Origin: Liopterus haemorrhoidalis
Lineage: Eukaryota > Arthropoda > Insecta > Coleoptera > Dytiscidae
Reading direction: 5' to 3'
DNA length: 64,000 bases
Assembly: GCA_963971575.1 (NCBI GenBank)
Contig: OZ020622.1
Location: 29,542,301-29,606,300 of the forward strand
Below, piece by piece: positions 11,297-22,042 of the stretch (position 1 is its first letter; each line of letters starts with the position of its first letter). The notes beneath the pieces were generated by a model, which worked only from the letters and a program-made list of their open reading frames with translations, was not told the origin of the DNA and did no database searches. The translations under genes and the position numbers were made by a program.

Positions 11297-14200
11297 ATGG
11301 CCCACTAATCCAGTGGAACTGTAACGGTGTATACCAGCGCTACGAAGAACTGCGACTTTTATTGTCAGATTTTGCGCCTTCGTGTGTTTGTCTGCAGGAA
11401 ACAAACTTCAACGAAACCGACACATTCTCTCCTCGGGGATACTCCGTGTTTCGCACGGATTTCCTTACGGGCTTAAGAGCATGTGACGGCGTGGCAATTC
11501 TCGTTAGAGACACATTGTACCACGATCCTGTAGACATTGACACTGAGGTGCAGGTCGTAGCAGTTGCAGGTGTTGCACTTCCCCTCCAGGTGACGATTTA
11601 TTCTATCTACCTTCCCCCTGGTGTTCGAACTGACATCCGAGATGTCGTGAACATCATCGATCAACTCCCACCACCCTTCATACTACTAGGAGATTTTAAC
11701 GCCTACAATGTGTGTTGGGGATCGGTGCGGAACGATCGACGGGGACTTCACCTGGAAAATATGTTGAACGAATTTAATTTTAGCTTTCTGAACGACGGCA
11801 GACCCACGCATTTTTGTGCAGCAACGGGTACATTTAGTGCTACAGATCTTAGCGTTGTTTCAGGAGCCATCGCTCCGTTGTTCAAATGGGATGTGCATCA
11901 CGACCTATGCGGTAGTGATCACTTTCCAATCCTCTTAAAGCCTCTGTTTAATACTGTTACCGAATCCGGCTGGCCACAGTGGGTTCTTCGGAAAGCAGAT
12001 TGGACCAAGTTTGCGGAATCATTCTCGCATGAGGATATTCCGAGCTTGACCGTAGACGAAGAGGTGAATCATTTCACGGACTCCATCACAAGCGCGGCTA
12101 AAAACAGCATACCGCTCTCATCCACTCAGCCCCGTAGAGTTCCCGTTCCCTGGTGGAACGAGGAATGCGACTTAGCGCTACGTGAAAGGAGACACCTCTT
12201 CAATTCATTCCGTCGCTGTCCAACAGAGGAAAACATGATAGCTTTCCAACGAGCGAAAGCTCGTGCTAAGAGGATTGTGAAAGAAAGCAAGCGCGAATCA
12301 TGGCGCAAATACGTATGCACCGTTACAGTTGCCACTCCAGTGGCCAAAGTTTGGGAGAAGGTCCAGAAAATCTCCGGTCTAAATACAGCTACAACCATTG
12401 CTGGTCTATCGGTAAACGGTAACGTAGTTACCTCAGCGGTCGAAATTGCTAACACTTTGGCATCTAATTTTGCGTTCAATTCTAGCTCTGAACATTATTC
12501 ACCCGAGTTTTTAACTCGTAAAGCAGGCCTCGAATCTATACCTCTAAATTTCTTTTCTAGGAATGACGAGGTATACAACCTGCTTTTCTCTCGTGAAGAG
12601 CTAGATAGCGCGATGTCAAAGTGTAAGGATAGCTCTCCTGGTCCAGATGCGATACATTATCGTATGATCCGAAATCTTCCGGAATCATTTAAGTCTAGGC
12701 TTTTGAATGTCTATAATAGGATATGGACTGAGGGCAAGTGCCCGACCAAGTGGAAGGAATCTCATATAATTCCTATCCCCAAAGTCGGGAAAGATAAACA
12801 CTTGCCCTCTAGCTATAGACCAATATCACTGACTAGTTGTTTCTGCAAGCTCATGGAGCGAATGATCAGCAAGCGTCTGATTTGGTTTTTAGAATCAAAC
12901 GACTTGCTGGCCAACACACAGTGCGGCTTTCGCCGTCACCGCTCAACAGCAGATCATCTGGTCAGATTAGAGACAGCTATCAGGAATGCTTTCGTTGAAA
13001 ACAAACACCTGGTAGCTGTGTTTTTCGATATTGAGAAAGCCTATGACACTGCATGGATTTATGGTATTCTCCGTACTCTGCATTTCTGGGGTCTCCGGGG
13101 ACGCTTGATGTTCTTTATAAAAGACTTCATGTCGAACCGGCGCTTCAGGGTGCGGATCGGAAATACCCTGTCACAAATGTTCGCACTGGACAATGGGGTC
13201 CCACAGGGCTCCATACTGAGCGTTACGCTATTTTTAATTGCCATTAACGGTGCAGCTTCATGTATTCGATTACCTGTACAGAGTTCGATATTTGTCGACG
13301 ACATTGGTATCTTTGTCGCCGGACAAAAGACTAGTACAATCGAACGTCAGCTTCAGCTGACTATCAATCGTCTCGATACATTGGCAACCGAAAATGGCTT
13401 TAAATTCTCGACCAGCAAAACTGTATGTGTTCATTTTAGTAGGAAAAGGGGTGTACATCCCAATCCTACACTCACACTAAATGAAGCACAGTTACCATTT
13501 GCCGATACTGCCAGATTTCTGGGTCTCGTGTTCGATAGTCGTCTAACTTGGCGGGCACATTTTTTGTCCGTCAAGAAAAAATGCCAAAAGTCGCTCAATT
13601 TGTTGCGGGTTCTCAGTCACAAAACATGAGGTGCAGACCGTACTGTCATGTTGCGTTTATATCGTTCTCTAGTGCGCTCTAAGTTGGACTATGGATGTCT
13701 AGCTTATGGGTCAGCTAAACACCAAGAGATAAGAATTCTTGACACTGTACATCACACTGGGGTTAGATTGGCCACAGGTGAATTTCGCACCAGTCCAATA
13801 CTAAGCCTGCTGTGTGAAGCAGGCGAACCGTCACTGTACAATCGTCGTAAAATTCTATCCTTGCGGTATATGGCTGCACTCAATGCCAAGCCAGATCATC
13901 CTGCGTATGACCCTATTCTACAAAATAGGCATACAGAGATTTATGACAGTAAACCAAGAGCCAATAGGCCTTTTGGTCTGAGGACTTTCAACATTTTGGG
14001 CGATATTGATTTTAATATGCCTGAAATGGCAAGTTTCGTTTTGTGTGCTGTTCCACCATGGACGCTCCGTGTCCACTTGTGAACCTCACATTAACTAGAT
14101 TTGATAAAGATACTACGTTGCCTATCGAATACCAACATGAGTTACAAAGAACACTGGTCCCTAGGTTCGAGGATACTGTCATTTTTACTGACGGATTAAA

Positions 14201-14990
14201 ATCCGGAACCAGGGTTGGGTGTGCGTTCGTTGTTTTGAATCCACGCCAACAGTTTCAGTACCGTCTGCACTCCATAACGAGTGTGTACAGTGCTGAGCTG
14301 TACGCTATTTTCAAGGCCCTGTGTTTTGTTTCGTCAGAGCAAAGTCGGCCAAGTGTTATCTTGACAGACTCGCTGAGCGCTCTGAACAGTATCCAAGATC
14401 TAGATCCAGTGCATCCTCTTGTACTAAAGATCCGGTTGCTACTCTACAATCTGAATGCTCAGAATGTGAGGGTAGAGCTGTTTTGGATACCGGGACATGT
14501 TGGTATTAAAGGCAACGAAGCGGCAGATGCAGCTGCAAAAGCCGCCTCTCACAGACCTATGATTGATGTGAGTTTCGTTTTTCCAGATGACGCAAAGAGT
14601 CATCTGAAACATCTGGTTTTAGACATGTGGCAACATGAGTGGAGCCGCACACAGACCGTTAAGTTACGACAGATTAAGGGAGACGTTAAACCATGGGGTT
14701 CTTCCTGCAGGATTAACCGCAAGGAGGAAACCGCCATCACACGCCTCCGTATAGGTCACTGTTGGTGGACCCATGGACACCTCCTTCGAGGTGAAGAGTC
14801 CCCTATCTGTGAGACGTGTAACACAGATTTGTCTGTGTTACACTTTTTAACTGAGTGTATACAGTTCGAGGATGTCAGGGAGAGGTTAGGCCTGTGCTAT
14901 GACCTCTCAGTTGCTTTAAGTGACGACAGGGTACTCATGGACAGGCTGATACTCTTCCTGAAAGAATCGAACTTATTGTTTTATGTGTGA
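11293..14990 (+). pseudogene. LINE-C copy 1 ORF2 (endonuclease-RT-RNase H), broken
   Basis: It is collinear with the 1231-aa ORF2 at 55854-59549. An EEP-type endonuclease (LQETNF, GDFNAYN, SDHFPI) leads into reverse transcriptase (FFDIEKAYD, GVPQGS, FVDD) and RNase H (IFTDG, SAELYAI, GHVGIKGNEAAD), with a C-terminal Cys/His cluster. A Trp-to-stop change (TGA 13627-13629) ends the first segment. A 1-nt deletion near 14066 shifts the frame, after which it stays open to 14990. The start overlaps the ORF1 stop position in the same ATGA arrangement as the intact copy. This copy is dead but only moderately diverged. Confidence 0.93.
14816..14843 (+). repeat. Perfect 12-bp hairpin within LINE-C ORF2 (copy 1)
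   Basis: GTGTAACACAGA, a 4-nt loop, then the exact complement. The same 28-nt structure is present at 59375-59402 and, on the minus strand, at 18192-18219 and 28690-28717. Confidence 0.7.
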
Positions 14991-15715
14991 AGTCTTGCAC
15001 CTTATTTTAATGTGTTTCTAGTTATTGACTGTGATATTCGATGGTAATTGGCCTCTTTACAGCCTCTTACCATCACCCTGAGTCTGTTCAAATTTTCGAA
15101 CAGACTTTTTATATTATTTATTTGTGTTTGTCAGTGCAAGATTTCTTTTTTTGAGTATGTGTATTTTTTATGATTTTATCTATTTATTTATTTTCTAATA
15201 TATTGTTTTTAATATATAGTCTAGTCATTTAAATGGGCTGCGTTAGGCGCAAATAGCCTTTGTTGCTGTGCGCCAAAAATTTTAACTAACTAACTAACTC
15301 AATTTCATTTTTACTGCAAATGAAGAAGTAGAAGCAGCCAGAGCATGCCAAGAAGAACGGTTTTCATATGGCTGCACTATTCCTGGAAAAAGGGAAAATC
15401 TGTTAACGAAAGGCAAATACGTGTCAGTAGAGTATCAAATGATACGTCCTCTTTTCTCACGTCAGTTGACCACACGACCGAAAGTGGTTTTGAGTACGTC
15501 TTAGTTGAAGCTCTTCAGCCAGGTCAATATATTGCATGCTTTTACGACAATAATTGGTGGATTGGTAATATTTGTGAAATTTCGATCGAAGAACAAGATG
15601 CGCTCATAAACATGCATCCTCATGGGTTAGCTCAGTCCTTCCATTGGCCTATAAGGCTAGATACCTGTTGGAATCCTGAACTAAAAATTATTGCTACAAT
15701 TATTACTCCACACAA

Positions 15716-15945
15716 GGCTGGGGAACCTGCTAGATACCCAATTAACAGGCTTGGAGAACCTGTAAGAAAGTGGCCCATTTGAGGCTTGGAATCCCATGAT
15801 AAGACTCCACATGAGGCTTGGAAACCTGCGAGAAAGTAGCTTACCTTAGGCTTGGAATCCTAGACTAAGACTCCGTTAAGGCTTGGGAATCTGCTAGACA
15901 CCCAATTAACAGGCTTTGGAACCTGCGAGAAAGTGGCCCGCCCGT
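15716..15945 (+). repeat. Minisatellite of about 32 bp, 7 units, at the 3' end of the D transposase
   Basis: AGGCTTGGAA-type motifs start near 15716, 15748, 15782, 15814, 15848, 15879 and 15911. The longer block CCCAATTAACAGGCTT recurs at 15737 and 15901. The last 25 or so codons of the transposase frame and its TGA (15780-15782) lie inside the array. The region 15946-16141 that follows is unique noncoding sequence with nothing recognisable. Confidence 0.8.
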
Positions 15946-16141
15946 CGTTTACCTTGCCTGGCTATCGGGCGTGGCCCCTAGGCGATGAGGTTGCCAATCT
16001 TTTAGATTGGTAGTGGCTCAGCCACCATGGACCAAAGCAAAGATTACACTAATAATGGATAAATCTGCCTTCTGCAAATTGCCATGCTCTGGATTTTACA
16101 GCCTTTAATAGCCTACAATATACGTACGCCTCGCATAAAAG

Positions 16142-16450
16142 TGTCATTTTCAGAGTCCTGTGGCTGAACTAGGAATTCAGATCCCAATCTAAATAAAAGT
16201 TAGTCTTATACAGAAGAATCTGCTCTATTCAATGGTGTCATTCAAAACCAAATTGGGAATGACGCATATTGAGATATTTTGCCTTGAAAGTTGGCTAGTT
16301 TTGCACAAAAAAATTTTTTAGCCAACTTTCAAGTGGACCATCTCTGGACATATGAATACAACAGAGTTGCTATTGCAGCACTGCATAGTATTGTGCTTGT
16401 TATACATCGTTGCAAAATTTCATGGCGTTTAGACCTTTTGCTGATGAGTC
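16142..16450 (-). repeat. Right arm of transposon D long inverted repeat
   Basis: Reverse complement of 2021-2320 with scattered changes. Homology ends at ATGAGTC (16444-16450), which matches the left arm's GACTCAT at the LINE-C junction. The left counterpart of what lies beyond is therefore hidden by, or lies on the far side of, the LINE-C insertion. Confidence 0.9.
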
Positions 16451-16853
16451 TCCAATTTGATGTCCAAATTTCTCGCGACAAAATTTGGCAGTGATTTTAG
16501 CATGGATGGATAGCTGAATGGCCATCCATACTGTTTTTTCGATTATACTACGTTATTTTACACCAAAAGTTGTCCTGGTATGTCAAATTTCACACTCCTA
16601 CAGGCGCTTACACCGTCTGGTGATGAGTAAGTTGTCTCGAAATTGGGGTCCAAATTTCTCGCGACAAAATTTGGCAGTGATTTTAGCATGGATTGGTAGC
16701 TGAATGGCTACCCAAACTACTTTTTGATTACACTGCTGTATTCCACACCAAAAGTTGTCCTGATATGCCAAATTTCACACCTTTCTTTTAACACGATTTT
16801 AGTCAAAAATTTGCCTCGAAAGTTTTTGTACCGCCCGTTTTTACCCAAGAGGG
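16442..16853. repeat. Imperfect tandem pair of about 180 bp at D right end, up to a TTAA
   Basis: TGATGAGT recurs at 16442 and 16621. CCAAATTTCTCGCGACAAAA recurs with a 186-bp spacing, as does ACACCAAAAGTTGTCCTG. The second unit runs on to TTTTTACCCAAGAGGG, immediately followed by TTAA (16854-16857). I take this as the probable D terminus, but the other end is needed to prove it. Confidence 0.55.
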
Positions 16854-16857
16854 TTAA

Positions 16858-17375
16858 ACTATAAATCTGAAAAAAATATAAGTAATGTACATTGATCTAA
16901 GCAGGAAACGTCCGAGAGGAATTTTTGATCAGATTTCGGTTTTGGAAAATATTGCAGTTTTTCTGTTTTTGTCAAAATTAATTATTTTTTAATTCATGTT
17001 TAAATTATGGCTATTTTAGATAAAAACAAATCGTTTATAGTAGTGAAATACTTATAAAACAAATAAGACATTGTTAATAGTGAGAAATACGTTTCTGAAA
17101 TTGAAAAAATATGAAGTGTAACAGAACTATATTTTGCGGCGGACGAGATCTATGTCAGAAGTTTCTCTCCGCCAATGTGACAAGTTACATTGCGCGCTCT
17201 TTGAGCGTTCGCAGACACTGCATCACTTTATAACCAAAATTGTTATTTAGCTAGATCTAAATCAATATATATTTATCATTTTCTCTAATTTGTGAGTGGT
17301 CGAATAATAAAATGCTCAAAACAACTCGTCTTCTTATAATATGGCCAAGGGAAGCTAAAAGGTTGGACACCCCTG
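16858..17375 (-). mobile_element. hAT-like terminal fragment (copy A)
   Basis: The sequence ends TTGGACACCCCTG at 17375; its minus strand begins CAGGGGTGTCCAACC, a hAT-type terminal inverted repeat. It is followed by ATTTAAAG, a candidate 8-bp target duplication, but no matching left terminus was seen. The 16858 boundary is simply where D appears to stop. The fragment is noncoding and was probably truncated before the tandem duplication. Confidence 0.5.
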
Positions 17376-17386
17376 ATTTAAAGTAA

Positions 17387-17700
17387 CTAATTCATTAAAT
17401 CTTTTTGCCTCCGTTTCGGTCCTTGGTCTTGATTGTATTTGAATGGTGGAAGTAGAACAACACGTGAGGTTTCCTTTAAATTCACTTTCATGACCACTGG
17501 AACTAGTTGATGGCATACATGTTTCATCGTCTTCATTGTGACTTGATGTTGTTTTGTCAAGCTCTGTATTGTTGCTACCGATGGTGAAAAGAATTTACTA
17601 ATTTTATTGTTTTCAGCGAGCTCTTCTAAAGTTTTTCCTTTATTCGTTTTTGTGCCCACTTTCTTGTTTTCGTTTATGCATAGTTCTACAATAATAATAA
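17387..17700 (-). pseudogene. N-terminal fragment of a hAT (ZMYM-like) transposase, copy A
   Basis: The minus strand begins with a splice-acceptor-like TTATTATTGTAG and ATGCATAAACG, giving a Lys-rich start. After a frame change come KTLEELAENNK and ISKFFSPS, resembling the Lys-rich, KxxxFF-type N-terminus of TTF-finger hAT proteins. No catalytic domain follows, because the sequence is cut by the hAT terminus at 17375. The assignment rests on composition and one short motif, so it is weak. The stretch 17701-17819 is AT-rich with nothing recognisable. Confidence 0.4.
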
Positions 17701-17819
17701 TATTACTGTAACATTAATACGAAATAAAAGTTCAATTTATATTCTAACCTTTGATTTCTTTATTATTTAAAAATAATCAGAAATACCATTTTTAAAATAT
17801 AATGTAATTCAGTTTTCAC

Positions 17820-20515
17820 ATATTAAAAACAATAAATTAAACAATCAATAAATAGATAAAACCAATAAAATTACACATACTCAATAAAAGAGATCTTGCA
17901 CAGACAAACACAAATAAATAAGATAAAAAGGTCTGCTCGAAAATTTGAACAGACTCACGGTGATGGTAAGAGGCTGTAAAGGGGCCAACTACCATCGAAT
18001 ATCACAGTTTGAAAACAGAACACGTTAAAATAAGGTGCAAGACTTCACACATAAAACAGTAAGTTCGATTCTCTCAGGAAGAGTATCAGCCTGTCCATAA
18101 GTACTCTGTCGTCACCTAAGGCAACTGACAAGTCATAGCACAGGCCTAACCTCTCCCTGACATCCTCGAACTGTACGCATTCAGTTAAAAGGTGTAACAC
18201 AGACAAATCTGTGTTACACGTCTCACAGATAGGGGACTCTTCACCTCGAAGAAGGTGTCCATGGGTCCACCAACAGTGACCTATACGGAGGCGTGTGATA
18301 GCGGTTTCCTCCCTGCGGTTAATCCTGCAGGAAGAAACCCATGGTTTAACGTCTCCCTTAATCTGTCTCAACTTAACGTCCTGTATGCTGCTCCACTCAT
18401 GCTGCCACCTAGCTAGAACCAGATGTTTCAGATGACTCTTTGCGTCATCTGGAAATGTGAAACTCACATCAATCATAAGTCTATAGGAGGCGGCTTTTGC
18501 AGCGACATCAGCCGCTTCATTGCCTTTAATACCAACATGTCCCGGTATCCAAAACAGCTCTGCTCTCACATTCTGAGCATTCAGATTGTGGAGCAGCAAC
18601 CGGATCTTTAGTACAAGAGGATGCACTGGATCTGGATCTTGGAGACTGTTCAGAGCGCTCAGCGAGTCCGTCAAGATAACACTTGACCGACTTTGCTCTG
18701 ACGAAACAAAACACAGGGCCTTGAAAATAGCGTACAGCTCAGCACTGTACACACTCGTTATGGAGTGCAGACGGTACTGAAACTGTTGACGTGGGTTCAG
18801 GACAACGAACGCACACCCAACCCTGGTTCCGGATTTTGATCCGTCTGTAAATATGACAGTATCCTCGAACCTAGGAACCACTGTCCTTTGTAACTCGTGT
18901 TGGTATTCGATAGGCAATGTAGTTTCTTTATCAAACCTAGTTAATGTGAGATTCACAAGCGGACGCGGCAGCGTCCAGGGTGGAACAGCACACAAAACGA
19001 AACTAGTCATTTCAGGCATATTAAAATCAATATCGCCCAAAATGTCGAAAGTCCTCAGACCAAAAGGCCCATTGGCTCTTGGTTTTCTGTCATAAATCTC
19101 TGTATGCCTATTTTGTAGAATAGGGTCATACGCGGGATGATCTGGTTTGGCACTGAGTGCAGCCATATACCGCAGGGATAGAACTTTACGACGATTGTAT
19201 AGTGACGGTTCACCTGCTTCACACAGCAGGCTTGGTATTGGGCTGGTGCGAAATGCACCAGTGGCCAATCTAACCCCAGTGTGATGTACAGTGTCAAGAA
19301 TTCTTATCTCTTGGTGTTTAGCTGACCCATAAGCTAGACATCCATAGTCCAGCTTAGAGCGCACTAGAGAACGATATAAACGCAGTATGACAGTGTGATC
19401 TGCACCCCATGTCTTGTGACTGAGGACCCGCAACAAGTTGAGCGACTTTTGGCATTTTTTCTTGACGGACAAAAAATGTGCCCGCCAAATAAGACGAGTG
19501 TCAAACACGAGACCCAGAAATCTGGCAGTATCGGTAAAGGGTAACTGTGCTCCATTTAGTGTGAGTGTCGGATTGGGATGTAGACCCCTTTTCCTACTCA
19601 AATGGACACATACAGTTTTGCTGGTCGAGAATTTAAAGCCATTTTCGGTTGCCCATGTATCGAGACGATTGATAGTCAGCTGAAGCTGACGTTCGATTGT
19701 ACTTTTGTCCGGCGACAAAGATACCAATGTCGTCGACAAATATCGAACTCTGTACAGGCAATCGAATACATGAAGCTGCACCGTTAATGGCAATTAGAAA
19801 TAGCGTAACGCTCAGTATGGAGCCCTGTGGGACCCCATTGTCCAGTGCGAACATTTGTGACAGGGTATTTCCGATCCGCACCCTGAAGCGCCAGTTCAAC
19901 ATGAAGTCTTTTATAAAGAACATCAAGCGTCCCCGGAGACCCCAGGAATGCAGAGTACGGAGAATACCATATATCCATGCAGTGTCATAGGCTTTCTCAA
20001 TATCGAAAACACAGCTACCAGGTGTTTGTTTTCAACGAAAGCATTGCTGATAGCTGTCTCTAGTCTGACCAGATGATCTGCTGTTGAGCGGTGACGGCGA
20101 AAGCCGCACTGTGTGTTGGCCAGCAAGTCGTTTGATTCTAAAAAACAAATCAGACGCTTGCTGATCATTCGCTCCATGAGCTTGCAGAGACAACTCGTCA
20201 GTGATATGGGTCTATAGCTAGAGGGCAAGTGTTTATCTTTCCCGACTTTGGGGATAGGAATTATATGAGATTCCTTCCACTTGGTCGGGCACTTGCCCTC
20301 AGTTAATATCCTATTATAGACATTCAAAAGCCTAGAATTAGATGATTCCGGAAGATTTCGGATCATACGATAATGTATCGCATCTGGTCCAGGAGAGCTA
20401 TCCTTACACTTTGACATCGCGCTATCTAGCTCTTCAAGACAGAAAAGCAGGTTGTATACCTCGTCATCTCTGGAGAATAAATTAAGAGGTATAGACTCTA
20501 AACCTGCTATACGAC
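17820..20515 (-). mobile_element. LINE-C copy 3 (I-clade), truncated at both ends, copy A
   Basis: The minus strand matches LINE-C from the middle of ORF2 (just upstream of RT) to about 85 bp before the normal 3' end, stopping at TTTTTAATAT instead of the (TAAC)n tail. 5' truncation is normal for LINEs; the missing 3' tail is not. It lies within or beside the hAT-F gene. No target duplication was found. The 3' UTR hairpin is kept with one change that converts an A-U pair to G-U (about 17929-17952). Confidence 0.88.
18045..20513 (-). pseudogene. LINE-C copy 3 ORF2 (RT-RNase H), broken, copy A
   Basis: Three overlapping frame segments on the minus strand (20513-19923, 19926-19700 and 19720-18045) together give RT and RNase H collinear with residues 415-1231 of the intact ORF2. 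A 1-nt deletion in the run of T before FDIEKAYD (about 20012) and a 5-nt deletion after AGQK (about 19710) disrupt RT. RNase H (IFTDGSKSGTRVG, HVGIKGNEAAD) and the C-terminal Cys/His cluster are intact. It cannot make a functional product. Confidence 0.92.
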
Positions 20516-20998
20516 AAGATTCCGACAAGATTCATGTCCACATCTTCAGAATATGTGTGGTAAAAAGCACTTACTCCTTCCCGAATCTCTTCTTCTGTAG
20601 CTTTTAATTTTGTTAATAATGAAAACTTTTTTGCAGCATCATTGTGTCACGGGGGAGAACCTTTGGAGACGATCCGCAGGTACACCCGCAGGAGGACGAG
20701 GCAGTGGTGGTGCAAAACCGCCTCGGTGGTGTCCTCACTCGTGCGCACGTTACCCTAGCTAGCTCAGTCGCAGGGTTCCGTCAATGCCGCTCGGTGTGAA
20801 GCACCGGTCAAGACTCAAGCGCTCTGAAAAAAGTAAGGGTGACAAAAGGTATTCGTTGAAAAACAATACAGAGTAAAGTTTAAAGATATTTATTGTAAGA
20901 GAATTTAAAAGATTGAAACATGAAAATAAAAGAGCCAGGTAAACAGATTACCGGCGAGCAGGTAGTAAATGGTGACAAACATGAATATAGAAAAACAA

Positions 20999-22042
20999 TT
21001 AGTACAAATAGATATTTAGATATGAAATGAAACAGAAATAATACAAACAAAAACAAACATGAAAAACAATACATATAGAGAATGTGATACAGAACTCCAG
21101 ACGTTTGCGAGGCGTCTGGGGTAATGATTGAAGAGAAGGATGGATAGGAGAGAAGGGGAAGTTGGAGGCCGGCGAGGCGACGGGCGTCGTTGAGTATGTC
21201 CTCGTCCTCTTCTGTTTGGGCGTCTCGGCGCCGAACAACTCCACGAAGAGCTGTGGGATGCGTTGCTTCGTGGGCGTCGCGGCGCTAGGCGTCGATGTTG
21301 GTACGGGCCGTAAGGCGGCCGATGAAAATGTGAGGTCGAACGGGGTCGACGGCGTGAGCCGATATTTTGTCCGACAAAATGTAGGCGGTGTCCTGGGCGG
21401 CGAAAATATCGACGGCGGTCGGACGGTGACCTTCGGCGGCGGATATTGGTCTGTGGCTATACGGTCCCACGGAATCCTGACCAGAAGCCGTGGAATTGAA
21501 GGTGCGGGATGTTTAGATATTTCGGGCGTCGCGACGGCAGGCGTCGGGATGGCGGACGTCACTGTGGACGGACGGCGGGCGTCACTGTGGTTGGACGGCA
21601 GGCGTCGATGTGGATGGACGGCGAGCGGCGTTGTGGTAGGCGTCTTGTTAGTAAGCGTCGGGACGGCGGGCGTCGGAGCTATAAGCGCCGGCTTTGTGAA
21701 TGTGAAAAGCCGAGCTCTGGGATCCGCAAGCTGGTGGAGATACTCCTGTATCTCTTTGCTAACAGACGCGTACGGCTTGGCAACATCTATTACACGCAGG
21801 CGTCGGCGGAAGGCGCATCGCGCTATGTATCGGCGGTGAGCGGCCTTGCCTCGATGACCGGGTGGTGCCAGCGTGGGTGACGGTGGTAGACGTCGTCTGA
21901 TGATGGACAGCAGGCGTCGTGGCGCTGAGCATCGGAGCGGGGGTCGTCTGTGAGCGTCGCGACGGCGGGCGTCGAATATCGTGGAAGTAGGAACAGAATC
22001 AGGTGGTGAAAATGATTCTAAGTCGTGAAGCGAAAAATGATT
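20999..22042 (-). CDS. Element E open frame, long form (348 codons, no early AUG), copy A
   Basis: Open on the minus strand from just after a TAG (22043-22045) to the stop at 20999. The first in-frame ATG is only at 21562, about 160 codons in. The N-terminal half has Arg-rich blocks and a non-repetitive stretch, VIDVAKPYASVSKEIQEY then LHQLADPRARLFTF (about 21800-21710). The middle has TPAV-type repeats. The C-terminal 132 residues are 70% identical without gaps to E copy 1. The tail after RKRLEF turns hydrophobic (CITFSICIVFHVCFCLYYF), possibly a membrane segment or read-through. No family was recognised. The lack of AUG suggests an upstream exon or fusion to another frame. Confidence 0.5.
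   Translation of the reverse strand, partial: NHFSLHDLESFSPPDSVPTSTIFDARRRDAHRRPPLRCSAPRRLLSIIRRRLPPSPTLAPPGHRGKAAHRRYIARCAFRRRLRVIDVAKPYASVSKEIQEYLHQLADPRARLFTFTKPALIAPTPAVPTLTNKTPTTTPLAVHPHRRLPSNHSDARRPSTVTSAIPTPAVATPEISKHPAPSIPRLLVRIPWDRIATDQYPPPKVTVRPPSIFSPPRTPPTFCRTKYRLTPSTPFDLTFSSAALRPVPTSTPSAATPTKQRIPQLFVELFGAETPKQKRTRTYSTTPVASPASNFPFSPIHPSLQSLPQTPRKRLEFCITFSICIVFHVCFCLYYFCFISYLNIYLY

Larger units (their letters stand above)
6188..15298 (+). mobile_element. LINE-C copy 1 (I-clade), near full length, with internal 3-kb insert
   Basis: The perfect 15-bp target duplication TCAATTTCATTTTTA flanks it at 6173-6187 and 15299-15313. The 5' end begins inside the first 81-bp monomer, so it lacks the 5' hairpin of the intact copy. 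Order: 5' UTR 6188-6434, foreign insert 6435-9435, rest of 5' UTR 9439-9874, ORF1, ORF2, then a 3' UTR ending in (TAAC)n. The 3' UTR has the same 24-nt hairpin as the intact copy (15082-15105). It is inserted in the transposase gene of D. ORF1 and ORF2 both carry disabling changes. Confidence 0.93.
2673..15782 (+). pseudogene. D transposase (DDE-like, family not named), interrupted by E and LINE-C
   Basis: Pieces in order: 2673-2946; after E, 4390 to about 4555; 4550-5473; 5440-5636; 5640-6011; a degenerate part to 6187; and, after LINE-C, 15314-15782. The N-terminal third is rich in possible zinc ligands (CLHHE, TCY, KKCH, KLCTSC). The core has the block FVVQDATQGFHWENSQATLHPF (5707-5772) and YFSDGSAAQYKN (5932-5967), which look like the nuclease core of a cut-and-paste transposase. 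After LINE-C comes a C-terminal block, GQYIACFYDNNWW ... MHPHG ... SFHWP. From memory, similar proteins occur as repeat copies in insects and cnidarians, but I cannot name the superfamily. Defects: frame changes near 4552 and 5465, a TAG at 5634 and stops after 6009. Removing E with one 4-bp flank, or LINE-C with one 15-bp flank, rejoins the frame. Confidence 0.7.
2021..16853 (+). mobile_element. Large DNA transposon D (composite; left end outside window, superfamily unassigned)
   Basis: Long inverted repeats (2021-2320 against 16142-16450) bracket a broken transposase gene (2673-6187 and 15299-15782). Three later insertions interrupt it: LINE-C copy 0 at the left edge, E at 2947-4389, and LINE-C copy 1 at 6188-15298. 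Without the internal insertions, D is about 4.3 kb in the window. The right side continues past the inverted repeat through an imperfect tandem pair to a GAGGG|TTAA boundary at 16854. A TTAA target would suit a piggyBac- or Kolobok-like element, but the left terminus is not in the window. The element is inactive in this copy. Confidence 0.7.

Noticed and set aside
17387..17659. A host gene of 90 codons
   Set aside because: It begins after a frame change, ends at a hAT terminus and resembles the Lys-rich N-terminus of hAT proteins.
21162..21839. 225-codon plus-strand open frame (and its duplicate at 31660-32337)
   Set aside because: It is antisense to the E open frame and exists because GACGCC-type arrays are open on both strands. 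The minus-strand frame is the one conserved between E copies.
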